Source of the DNA: Mytilus trossulus
Lineage: Eukaryota > Mollusca > Bivalvia > Mytilida > Mytilidae
Assembly: GCF_036588685.1 (NCBI RefSeq)
Contig: NC_086375.1
Coordinates: forward strand, 43,989,270 to 44,053,269
Length of the DNA stretch: 64,000 nucleotides
Direction: 5' to 3'
Shown: positions 1 to 22,644 of the stretch, piece by piece
Position numbering within the stretch: the stretch's first letter is position 1
How the letters are laid out: each line of letters starts with the position of its first letter
Program-made: the position numbers and the translations under genes
The notes under the pieces: model-generated
Seen by the model: the letters and a program-made list of their open reading frames with translations, nothing else
What the model was told of the DNA's origin: nothing
Database searches by the model: none

Positions 1-978
1 AAAGCAAAACAGGATCAATTTGTGTATTGACTTATAGACGTTTAGTATCATCTCACACCTTGTACAATCATTACCTTTGAATTTTTAATAAGTATATATC
101 TGTTACATCATTTATATTTATTGGCAGAGTGATATGATAGCAAAGTGAACAAATATGTTTTGTTCAATATTGTGAAAATCGTTAAAATCTGCATTAAACA
201 TCTATTTTATCGCTATTGAATTATTAAAAAAAGGTACCTATTTATAAAAGATCCATATTAAACTTAACTAAAAAAAATGTTATTTCAAACTAAAGAGTTA
301 TAATGATTATTTTTTGAATAAAAAATGTAAGGCCACATATATTTTTTATCTCTGACAGGTAAAATTAAAGAGAAAAAGAATGATGAAAGGAAATATGGTT
401 AAAATATTTTTCTTCTTTATTGTTTTCTACTGAGAAGCCGAAGAATTATGTTATTGTGGCCTATCATCATAGTTTCATATTTCAGTGTCATCTAATTTGT
501 AAGTTGAGAACATTTGGTTTATATATAATGTCAAATATGTTTTACTTTATCCCACACTACAGTCGCTACTTGTTTAAAAGTAAAAAAAGAAAAGTATGTT
601 AACATAAAAGGCTTTTTTTACTAAGAGCTGTTAAACAGTTGTTTTTACCATAGTAGGCCACACAAGATTTTTCTCAGAAATTATTTTATGAATACATTCA
701 CCTTTGCAAATGTGATAGAGCAAAATGATGGGAACTACATATAAAATTGCTGAAGGAAGTGTTAATGTTTGTTCTTATTTAGTATATCATAATCAGTCGT
801 TTTTACTAACTGACACAAAAACTAACATACAAATAATAATAAGTCCTGTTTCAAATTAATCATCAATATGATTTAAGGATTAAATTGTACATAGTTTGAC
901 TTTTCTTAAGACTATAAACTGTTCATTACTCTAGATCAGTTGATTATTAGCAGTTAAGTTTGTGAGGTTACTTTTTAT
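1..978. other. AT-rich non-coding stretch
   Basis: No convincing exon, RNA gene or repeat is visible. Reading frames are short and low in complexity. It may be upstream or intronic sequence of UGP2, whose first coding exon was not found, but nothing here shows it. Confidence 0.5.
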
Positions 979-2267
979 TAGCTCACCTGGCCCGAAGGGC
1001 CAAGTGAGCTTTTCCCATCACTTTGCGTCCGGCGTCCGTCGTCGTCCGTCGTCGTTGTTAACTTTTACAAAAATCTTCTCCTCTGAAACTACTGGGCCAA
1101 ATTGAACCAAACTTGGCCACAATCATCATTGGGGTATCTAGTTTAAAAAATGTGTGGCGTGACCCGGTCAACCAACCAAGATGGCCGCCACGGCTAAAAA
1201 TAGAACATAGGGGTAAAATGCAGTTTTTGGCTTATAACTCAAAAACCAAAGCATTTAGAGGAAATCTGACATGGGGTAAAAATGTTTATCAGGTCAAGAT
1301 CTATCTGCCCTGAAATTTTCAGATGAATCGGTAAACCCGTTGTTGGGTTGCTGCCCCTGAATTGGTAATTTTGTGGAAATTTTGCAGTTTTTGGTTATTA
1401 TCTTGAATATTATTATAGATAGAGATAAACTGTAAACAGCAATAATGTTAAGTAAAGTAGGATTTACAAATAAGTCAACATGACCGAAATGGTCAGTTGA
1501 CCCGTTTAGGAGTTATTGCCCTTTATAGTCAATTTTTAACCATTTTTCGTAAATCTTAGTTATCTTTTACAAAAATCTTCTCCTCTGAAAATACTGGGCC
1601 AAATTAATCCAGACTTGGCAATAATCATCTTTGGGGTATCTAGTTTTAAAAATGTGTCCGGTGACCCGACTATCAAATCAAGATGGCCACCACAGCTAAA
1701 AATAGAACATAGGGGTAAAATGCAGTTTTTGGCTTATAACTCAAAAACCAAAGCATTTAGAGCAAATCCAACATGGGGTAAAATTATTAATCAGATCAAG
1801 ATCTATCTGCTCTATAATTTTCAGATGAATCTGACAACCCATTGTTGGGTTGCTGCCCCTGAATCGGTAATTTTAAGGAAATTTTGCTGTTTTTGGTTAT
1901 TATCTTAAATTTTATTATAGATAGAGATAAACTATAAACAGCAATTATGTTCAGCAAAGTAAGATTTACAAATAAGTCAACATGACCGAAATTGTCAATT
2001 GACCCCCTAAGGAGTTATTGATCTTTATAGTCAATTTTTAACAATTTTCATAAAATTTGTAAATTTTTATTAACATTTTCCACTGAAACTACTGGGCCAA
2101 GTTCATTATAGATAGAGATAAATGTAAGCAGCAAGACTAGTAAAGTAAGATTTACAAACACATCACCATCACCAAAACACAATTTTGTCATGAATCCATC
2201 TACTTCCTTTGTTTAATATTCACATAGACCAAGGTGAGCGACACAGGCTCTTTGGAGCCTCTAGTTA
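979..2267 (+). repeat. Hairpin-ended dispersed repeat, copy 1
   Basis: It starts with a near-perfect hairpin (980-1010: AGCTCAC, TGGCCC, loop GAA, GGGCCA, GTGAGCT). It ends with a second hairpin (2245-2260, AGGCTC / GAGCCT). Just before that is AAGGTGAGCG, whose AGGTGAGC is the inverse of the GCTCACCT at the start. After the first hairpin comes a GTCGTC-rich tract, then a body of about 500 bp that occurs twice (from about 1063 and 1566), each beginning with ACAAAAATCTTCTCCTCTGA and followed by GGGGTATCTAGTTT. Two more copies lie at 3461-4863 and 25715-26492. The short frames inside (1113-1313, 1615-1908) are translations of the repeat and not genes. The class is unknown to me; no transposase is visible. 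Confidence 0.85.
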
Positions 2268-3460
2268 TACTTCCTCCTCATAAAAAAAGTATGAGTAAAA
2301 TAAAGAACAGTAATAAAAGTTTCTTTGAACAGCTCCAGTGGCCAGAGGTAAGTCATTGTGTGGGCGTAGGTGCTATGTACATTTTATTTTTCAGATCTTA
2401 AAAAGTGAGGACTCTCTACTTTTACACGCTTTATGCTTAGTAGAAATTGATTATCTCACATTTGCAAGGGATTCTGGTTGGTCAATACTTCCATTTGCAA
2501 GACAATTTAAAAATTTGAAAATAGATTTCTTGTTCACTTGTTGTAATTTCAGAGGGTTATAAACAAACAGATAGTCGAAATAGTAAAAATGTTAAAGAGT
2601 AAATTGTCGATTTTTAATAAATTTCTTCTTAGGAAAATAATTCATCACTTGTATGCAGGTTAGGAAATTGTTAATCTTTGGCATTGTTTAATGAGATTCA
2701 CCAATTTTAATAATATAAACGATATATTTCTTGGCCAGTAAATTCTCAAGACATTTTAACCACTTGTAATTATATAAGGGATATTTTGATTATTATTACT
2801 ATATATTTTGCAATGTATTTTGTTCACACAAAGTTATTTGATTCATAAAAGTTTAACAGAAAAAAAGTAAAGAAATCTTCAGTAAATCAAAGAAAAAATT
2901 ATTTAAAACTAATTGTTACTTTTTAAGTTTTATCTTTATATTTTTCAACTTTGATTTGAATTCTGTGCTATATTCATATATGACATATTTGGATTTTAAA
3001 ATAAGGTAATATTTTTTTTATACATAGACTTCTTATTTACCTTCAAGTTTGTATTTGAGGAGAAAAATGATAAATCTTTTTTTTTCCGGGATGTTTTTTT
3101 TTAAATTATTGATACTGTTTGCAGGTTACCTTTATTTTATTGATTTGGACAATTTTAATGATGAATTATACTTGCAATATGACATTTATATACATTTCTG
3201 ATTATGAAATTATGAAAACAAATATACTTGCAAATGGGAGACACTCTATGTTTGACAAAAAAGAACACCATTACTATATCATAGGCTAGAAATAATATAC
3301 AGTATATTTATTGATATTATCAAAATGTATATATTTATACAAGAAAGGTTGCTTTTGTAAAGAAGTGAAAAGCTGTATATCTTGTTTCACCAATTAACTC
3401 TTTTCTTTTTAAATCATATTATTAAAAACAGAAAAAAACAGTTTCAATTTAAATACATTT
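2268..3460. other. AT-rich non-coding stretch
   Basis: It contains one candidate 15-nt microexon (2333-2347; see findings). Otherwise it is poly-A/poly-T rich, with no recognisable gene or repeat. Confidence 0.4.
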
Positions 3461-4863
3461 TTAGCTCACATGGCATAGCCATGTGAGCTTATGCCATCAC
3501 TTGGCGTCCGTCGTCGTCCGTCGTCTGTCGTCGTCTGTCGTCGTCTGTCGTCGTCTGTCGTCGTCGTAAACTATTTCAAGAATCTTCTCCTCTGAAACTA
3601 CTAGGCCAAATACTTCCAAACTTTAATTGAATGTTCCTTAGGGTATCTAGTTTATAAATTGTATCCGAAGTTTTGATCTATCAACAAACATGGTCGCCAT
3701 TGCTAAAAATAGAACATAGGGGTCAAATGCAGCTTTTGGCTTATATCTCAAATACGAAAGCATTTAGAGCAAATCTGACATGTAGTAAAAATGTTCATTA
3801 GGTCCAGATCTATCAGCCCTGAAATTTTCAAATGAATCAAACAATCCATTGTTGGGTTGCTGCCCCTGAATTGGTAATTTTAAGGAAATTTTGCAGTTTT
3901 TGGTCATTATCTTGAATATTATTATAGATAAAGATAAACTGTAAACAGCAAAAATGATCAGCAAAGTAAGATCTACAAATAAGTTAATATGACCAAAATT
4001 GTCAATTGACCCCTTAAGGGGTTATTGTCCTTTAATGACAATTTTTCACAATTTGTTCATCAAATTTGCCAACTTTAAAAAATCTTCTCCTCTAAAACTA
4101 CTCAACCAAATTCAACCAAACTTCAACTGAATGATCAGTAGGGTGTATAAAATAAAGATTTTGTTTTATTTTCTATCTCGTTAAAAAACATGGCCATCAT
4201 GGCTAAAAATAGAACACAGGTTAAAATGCTGTTTTTGGCTTATATCTCAAAATTCCAGCATTCAGAGCAAATAGCACAAGAAGTTAAAGTATTTATTAGG
4301 TCACGGTCTTCCTGTCCTGAAATTTTCAGCCGAATCGGGTAACTGGTTTTGCAGGTATAATGCCCCTGAATTGATGATTTTTAAGAAATTTTGCAGTTTT
4401 TGGTTATTATCTTGAATATTATTATAGATACAGATAAACTGTTAATAGCAAAAATGTTAAGCAAAGTAAGATCTACAAATAAGTCAATTTGACCAAAATT
4501 GTCAATTGACCCCTTAAGGAGTTATTGCCCTTTAAAGAGTTTTTTCACAATTTGTTCATCATGTTGACTTACTTTAAAAAATATTCTCCTTTGAAACTGA
4601 TGTATCAATTTCAGCCAAACTTAGGCTAAATGAGTTTCAGAGTATCTAGTATAAATTTTATATTTTATTTCCTTGTATGTCAAGAAACATAGCTCCTATG
4701 GCTAAAATAGAATATAGGCGAAAATGATTATTTTTTTTGCTTTTGAAGAAAATAGGACGATTCAAAGAACATTTAAATAAATTGAAAAGCCAAAATAATC
4801 ATTGATGAGAGATTTAACCAAAAAAATTAAGGTGAGCGATTCAGGCTCTTGAGAGGCTCTTGT
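3461..4863 (+). repeat. Hairpin-ended dispersed repeat, copy 2 (divergent)
   Basis: It has the same organisation as the copy at 979-2267, but about three internal ~500 bp units (starts near 3570, 4075 and 4570). The 5' hairpin (3463-3489) has a different stem, AGCTCACATGGC / GCCATGTGAGCT with loop ATA, so both strands of the stem changed together. The 3' hairpin (about 4843-4858) is weaker, CTCT/AGAG. A longer tandem of GTCGTCTGTC-like units follows the first hairpin. Confidence 0.85.
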
Positions 4864-7369
4864 TTACTAACTTATATGAGGTAAGTTGATTTGAGAATTA
4901 TTTCAGTAACAGAATTGAAAATAGAAATTTGATTATGTAAGATTTAAAGCTACTAAAGTGAAAAGTTGAAAAGATTCAAAATTTTAAGGTTTCAATTTTG
5001 AAATTAGTGGTATCTTCTATAAATGTATGAAGTTTATGGTTTTAATTGTATTGAAAGTGATCAGTGTAGCTGCTGAAATTCTGTTACCAACTTTATGTCA
5101 CATCTTATGGGATAATAACAAATGTCAACATAACATAATGTATCTATTCTAGAAATTGATTCAAGTATGGAATTATTATGTTAAGAATAATAACTATGTT
5201 ACTTTATACTAATTTGACAGAAAATATCACTTGATTACACATTTGGTATAGAGTCACACATACTTAAAACATTTACAGATTTAGATTGGGTTTAATTCTG
5301 GATGAGCAATTTTTGTGGCAGGTGTCAGAACATTTGAAGTTCCTTATGCAACCATCAGTTTTTCAAAAGAAACCACACAGATTCAACAGGATTTGTTAGG
5401 CTTGCAGTTGTTGAAATGAACAGTGATATGTCTTATTTCAATGGAGTTTTAACTCAGATTGTAACTTCCTCAGCATATTTAAATGAGTCAATTCTTCACA
5501 AGAGAACGAATAACACAGGAGTTAATATCTATAGGCAACTAAATGGCCTTCAACAATGAGCAATGCCATAAGTTCACTTTAGCTGTTCTACATGTATTTT
5601 ATTTGTTAATGTTTTTTGGGTTTTTTTTTGCTCTCAATGTTTTTTTTTAATGAATTTTGACTTTCCATAGTTACCATGGTTATATAAGAAATATATATCT
5701 TGCGCTCAAGTAAAAAGGAATCACAGTTGTTTTACCAACATTTGGTTGTTACCACTACTGGTGGACTTACTCAGTGCCTGAGTGTACCATGTGCCCTGTA
5801 ACCAGTGTATTGGTACTGGCATGACATAAATGATACATTTTCTTTGCTAATTTCCATTAAATAAGTTTAATTAATTTACTTAAACCTTAGGTTGCAACTC
5901 TCTTTTTATGCTCTCAACCTGGTTTTTTTTCTTTCCAAGCTTTTGTGTTTCTGAAGCAGATATTTATTAGAATCAGTAAAACCAATTTTGACAGCATAGT
6001 ATTTTAATTTTTGTGTCCTTCACAGTTCAGGGATATTGGTCTATTAACATTATTCAGTCTTTATTTTTTATAGCTTCATTGATACAATAAAACATTAACA
6101 ATAAAACATTTTATAGAGGAAATAGCCTATATGAAGCTAGAGATTAGAAAAACTTTATACTACTAAATTGTTGACACAAATATATATCTTACCTTTATGT
6201 AATTTTGATACATGTACTAATGGTATAATGCAAGTGCTGAAATTAAAATGGCAATATTTTAACATGTAAACTATGGAAAACATTTGAAGTCAATGAACCA
6301 TGACTAAGGGGACAGGGCAAAATAAGCTATATGAGATGAGATGCACCAATGCTAATACAAATGCTTTCAAAGTGGGTCTTATTGGGGTCTAATCGTGACA
6401 CATGAAAGTCAAATTATTGTGCAGTGAAAATGGGAAATGAAGTCTAGCGGGAAATGGGAAATTACAAAAAAATGATAATTGCTTACGTACACAGTGTAAG
6501 CGGGATGCGGGAATCTGACAAAACACTAAGCGGGATCCGGGATCAGAACCCCCCCCAATGAGACCCCCTTCAAAATATCATTTGCATACCACTAGGTTTC
6601 CAGTAGACTGACATAATCACAAATTATAACCTGTAAACTTTTTAAAATTTTCTAACTCAATAGACCATGACTGAGTGGGTAGGGCCAAATAATCACCATG
6701 GAAATGACAATGTTATCACATTGGCATGCCACATATCATTCAGACCTTCCACTAAAGATAAACTGACCTAATCAAAAACGAATACATTGTTGACCCACCA
6801 GACTACAGCAAACAGCCAGCTAACTGCAGCATATACTGTAAACAACATGTCTAATTCTGTTTTTTTTTTTAAATCTTCTTTGAGGTAAAACAAAAGTCAG
6901 AAAAGACTTCTACAGTTGCAGAAATTTTCCACTACCTTACCAAGGAAATGTATTCATAATCCAATGAATAAGTCTTAAAAGTTTACATGTTCTTAAAAAA
7001 AAAAGTTAATATGAACTTGTTACATGGTAAATTTGTACATGTCATACATATCAATATAACACTGAAAGGTTTAAATACCACAAGATTTACAAAAAATTAA
7101 AGAATTATAAACTTTTACATGTAAAATTAGCTTTTTATAAATTTAAATTTCATGAACTTAAATTTAATGTTTTTGTTATACATAATTAGGTGATGATACA
7201 CCTCTGTCTGTGTGTTCATCCCTGGTGATTGTGGTTTGAAAATGTTACAACTTTGTAAAATAATTTCACTAAAACACAAAAAAATTTCATATATTCATTA
7301 AAACATGAAATATATGTAAATTCACATGTAGTAATATATGCAGAGGTAAACAGTTTCAACGAAGTTACA
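4864..7369. other. Non-coding stretch with a probable degraded repeat
   Basis: No gene is seen. Around 6420-6555 there is a G/C-richer patch with repeated GCGGGATSCGGGA and GCGGGAAATGGGAAA strings, ending in a C run. It looks like part of a dispersed element, but its ends are not visible. The remainder is AT-rich and featureless. Confidence 0.35.
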
Positions 7370-7390
7370 TACAATGAAACCTGTTTAAAC

Positions 7391-8313
7391 CAGGGGCGTG
7401 TCCAGGATATTTGAAAGGGGGGGCGTAGAATAAAAAAAAAATTTGGACCTTTTTTTGGCTTAAAAACATAAAATAATAGAGAATTGCACTAATGTAACGG
7501 TTCCTGATTTGGTGCATGTATATTTTATAGTTAAAGTGTCAGGGTGTGACATTTTTTATGCCGAGTTCTATCCATTAATTGTCTATGGTATATTAAAATG
7601 ATTGGATGGATCTTAAAAGCAGTAGACCAATAACGAGAAATTCCAAACTCAAGGGTATAAGGAGTTACTTAACATTTCAATTCTTAGGCCAGGATTTTAT
7701 GAACGAGAGGCGTTATTACGGTTGAGGGTCCATGGGGAAGCTCAGAAGCTCCTGAATTTCAACAATTTAGCATCAAATTATGAAGTAATTCCTCTATTTT
7801 TGATTAAGTTCGGGTTTCATTGAACGACACACATGATACAAGACAAATAAACACTGAAGAATAAAGTTCTTTCATTCTGAGTATTGCTTTAATGTGGAAA
7901 TATACATATTTCTAGTATACATGAACCTTGACGCAAAACCTAAAATGAACACAGAAAAATACTGACGGACTCTCATTTTGAATTACTAGAGTGGATTCAT
8001 TAGAACCATTTTACGTGGATTTCTCATGGCGTAATCGGCAATAATATATCAAAATCAAGTTTAATGTCTCTGTGAACATATAAAAGAAGCAGAGCTAGCA
8101 TTTAGGCGATCCTCCTTCATGGTGCTTCTCAAATCATTCTTGATCATCTTAAGGGATGAGTTAGCTCTTTCGGTAGAGCTTGACGTGACGCTCGTCAAAG
8201 CAAGTAAGAAGAGAACTTTCATGATGTTTGGAAATAATGTCGAGCATGCCCTTACATCAGTTAAGGTTGATAAATTACTATTATTCAATACAATACTAGC
8301 AGATTACAACGGT

Positions 8314-8349
<36 letters not shown>

Positions 8350-8389
8350 AGGGGTACGCCAATTACGCCCTTACCTGGACCTGCCCCTG
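7391..8389 (-). mobile_element. hAT-type DNA transposon remnant nested in the outer element
   Basis: The ends are CAGGGGCGTGTCCAGG (7391-7406) and CCTGGACCTGCCCCTG (8374-8389), imperfect terminal inverted repeats. Flanking DNA shows TTTAAACC on the left against TGTAAACC on the right, compatible with an aged 8-bp target duplication as in hAT elements; the exact boundary is uncertain by 1-2 bp. The minus strand retains the C-terminal piece of a hAT transposase (8061-8288). A run of about 30 T (8316-8345) lies near the right end. It is far too short for an autonomous element. Confidence 0.65.
8061..8288 (-). pseudogene. hAT transposase C-terminal dimerisation (hATC) fragment
   Basis: The translated fragment contains FPNIMKVLFLLAL, then SSSTERANSSLKMIKNDLRS and TMKEDRLNA. 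This is the layout of the hAT C-terminal dimerisation region: a STERxxSxLKxIKxxLRSTMxxDRLN-like core found in ZMYM1-like and other hAT-derived proteins. About 75 codons survive. The RNase-H-like catalytic core and zinc finger are absent, so it cannot encode an active transposase. Confidence 0.7.
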
Positions 8390-8526
8390 TAAACCGAACC
8401 ACTTAGGGACTTAAGGTTGTGTTCGGTTTTAATATGTTCACAACGTATACAATTTGATTAAGAACATGTTTGGTTTATACAGGTTTTCGGTTTATGCAGC
8501 ATTAGTTTTAGTCAGGTTTCACTGTA

Positions 8527-9409
8527 CTTTTTAGTTACATGTACTGTACAGAGTTCATTCGTTTAAGCTCAATGTGTCATTGTGTGGAGAGCCATAGATA
8601 AAATTGCAAAGCTATTGTCATATAAGGTCCTGTAATGATTCAATTGAAGTTTATTGATAATTTCATTTACATTTGTTTTGTGTATACCATTAAAAGTAAG
8701 ATGTCTTTAAAAGAACATTGAGAGATTCAAACATATGTTGCCTCAGACATATATATATAAATTAATGTAAATAAGTACTTTAAATCATATATGATATTAC
8801 ATGATTTCATCCCATTATTGTTCCACTTCAATCATGGAAACTGAAGATGTAGAATGCCTATCTTTTTATACATTACTTGAGGTATATTCACTTGCATGAG
8901 GTTATATAAGTCAATAAACTTTAATATTAAAACAATTTATCTGCTTTACATGAATTAAGGTAAGGATATAAACTGTTATCTAAAATTTTCAATGAATCCT
9001 TCTAAGATTTGTAAGAAAATTTAAATGCTTTACTTAATATTAATCTGATATTGCTATAGAAGCTGGACATAGATAAATATGCACATTAAATTCTAAACTT
9101 ACTAACAGTATACTTTTACTTACAGATAGAGATACCATTTAGAGAGGTGGAAATATTTTTTGTTTCACAGATTAGAATTTTTATTATTCTTCTGACACTT
9201 AATTCCACTGAAAAAAATCTTATGAATTTTGTGTTTTTTGTTGTTGTTGTCTTATTTGTAACCCCAAAATATCATTTGCAATGTTCCTAAAAGTAACAGA
9301 TTTTTAACAATTCCCATGCAGTCACTGAATGAGATTGTGTACTGTCACTGTTTCAATATAAATGATTTGTCTGAATACCAGCTTTATGAGATGTTTGCAT
9401 GTTTTACAG
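8527..9409. other. Non-coding stretch upstream of the first recognised UGP2 exon
   Basis: It is probably intron, because the UGP2 exon at 9410 starts with a good acceptor (tttgcatgttttacag). A start codon lies in frame at 9362 (and 9386), so a transcript starting here could read straight into the exon. No coding constraint is visible in the extra residues. Confidence 0.4.
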
Positions 9410-20799
<11,390 letters not shown>

Positions 20800-22644
20800 A
20801 CAGCAGCTACAAGTAGAATTCTTAATATTGGGCATCATTCTACAATGTAGAAAATTTGTGTTTTATGATTTATTTTTTTTACCGTGGTAAAATTAGAATA
20901 ATTTGGTTGTGTAAGCTGCATTTATGTACAGTATTCTGACCTGATTTCCACGCAGACAAGTGTGAGCTATTGCCATTGCTTTATGTCTTTTTTCTGTTTT
21001 GGGTTATTTATTTTTGATCATCTCTACAACTAACCAAAATAACTTAATAATTGATTATTTTATGGTGAGCAGCCATTGTTTCCCACATAAACCAGATGGA
21101 AACCACTAATAATCCTTTTTAATCAAAATTTATTGCAGTCATAGTTTTTAAGTAAAAAGATAAAAAAAAAAAAAATACTCTTAAGTACCAATTTAATAGG
21201 AATTAGAGATTCTTTAAGGTTGGGGAGTGGCTATGTGTCAAAGATGTACCTAAGTTGAACATACAAACTCAGTGTGGCATCTATTATTATGAGTTGACAA
21301 GGCTTTGTTAAGTTATCTACAGCATAAGTGTCTGTTATTGTATGTTAAAATGTTCATTGTGGGATTGTGTTTTTATGCATACATATGTAAAAGCAAATAG
21401 AGTTCTTTTTTTACCACAGCTCTAAAGCAGTGAGTAAATTGGTTTACATCTGTTGTCCTTCTGTCCATCCCATCAATTTTTAGTTGTTTTTTTTTCTCAG
21501 GAACTACAGGTAGCATTAGTTTGCAATATCTCACATTTCACAAGTTTTATTTTCAATCTGATTGTGATGCATTTCTATTTGCATTTTCATTCTTATTGGG
21601 TATAAAGTTTGACTGTCTGGGGTGTGATTTACACAACGTGCCATCTCCATTTCTTTGTTCTTTGTTTTTGCACCTTTGATTTTTAATGTAAAATATAGAA
21701 ATCTAGTAAAGGTACAGCTTCTTGTGACTTAAATGAAGCCCAAGTTGACTAGAAGTGGCTATCTGCCCTTTATTTTTACAAATAGTATTTTTTTATTTAT
21801 GAAATGAAAGAGCGTTGTAGATATATTGTGCTTGGAATAAATGACTTACTTAACCAGTGCTTTTTAATAGAATGAATATTTTATTTTATATGTTGCACAT
21901 TCACATTAGTCTTTGTAAGACACAATCTGACTGAATTCTAGTTACAGTTCATTCAATGTACACCATAGTGAAAGGGAAGAATGAAATTGTTTGTTCAACA
22001 CTTGTTTTTGGATTAAAGATTTAATGAAATACAATCAAAACTCCTTTGACACTGGCCATATAGCATTATTTTCTTGGCATAGTTAATTTTTGACAAAGGA
22101 AAATAACTCCCAATTCAAAATAATGCCTTTCATAACTCAAAACATGAATGTTGAGTTCTAAATTCACATTGCAAAATGAATGCAAATCTGTAACCTCAGG
22201 TGCTCACAAGCTCTCTGATTAATATTGTAAGTGACATTAAAAGGTACAAAGTACATATTGTATAATATGCAAGACAATTATCTTTTTATGTTGTTGTTTT
22301 TTTGTTGTATGAAAGAGCTACACTTTGATGTTTATGTATTTAATACAGAAGACTTTCCATTATTTGTTGATTTTTGTTATATGTTTTAAACAATTGTTAC
22401 TTTATTTAAGTTAAAAGGTATGGAAAATGACCAGTATTGTTCTTGGGGTATCTTTCTAAATTATTAGTGGATTTAGTCTATCTTTAGGTATACTACATTT
22501 GTTCTATTTTAATCTTGTTATTGGGTTTAATTTAGTGATAAAACATTACTAACAATTAACTAATGTATTGTTTGCAGTTTTGAATCAAATTTTATTTGGT
22601 CAAACCTTTTACCAACTAAAGGGAGATCATTAAGAAATTTCATA
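20800..22644 (+). other. Probable UGP2 3' untranslated region and downstream DNA
   Basis: Non-coding DNA after the UGP2 stop. The first canonical AATAAA is at 21836-21841, which would give a UTR of about 1 kb. Further candidate signals exist (for example AATAAA near 23180), so a longer UTR is possible. No other gene or repeat is visible. Confidence 0.5.
21836..21841 (+). terminator. Candidate UGP2 polyadenylation signal
   Basis: AATAAA about 1.04 kb after the stop codon, followed by GU-rich DNA. It is the first canonical hexamer downstream; usage is inferred. Confidence 0.4.

Larger units (their letters stand above)
7370..8526. mobile_element. Outer inverted-repeat (MITE-like) element, split by a later insertion
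   Basis: The left end is TACAATGAAACCTG (7370-7383) and the right end is CAGGTTTCACTGTA (8513-8526), inverted repeats with one mismatch. The interior carries repeated GGTTTA/TAAACC strings. The element at 7391-8389 has inserted close to its left end, so the original element would have been only about 160 bp. Confidence 0.7.

Noticed and set aside
1113..1908. Two related open frames (IIIGVSSLKNVWRDP-type), also at 25839-26039
   Set aside because: They are the same frame of the internal unit of the hairpin-ended repeat. Frames are short, interrupted differently in each copy, and the conserved property is DNA structure, not protein.
3530..3570. CRISPR-like regular CGTCGTCTGT repeats
   Set aside because: Simple tandem repeat without spacers, part of the hairpin-ended repeat, in a eukaryotic genome.
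9362..9409. ATG in frame just upstream of the first UGP2 exon as the true start
   Set aside because: The extra residues (MICLNTSFMRCLHVLQ) look like intron translation and a strong acceptor lies exactly between them and the conserved part. Not excluded, but splicing from an upstream exon is more likely.
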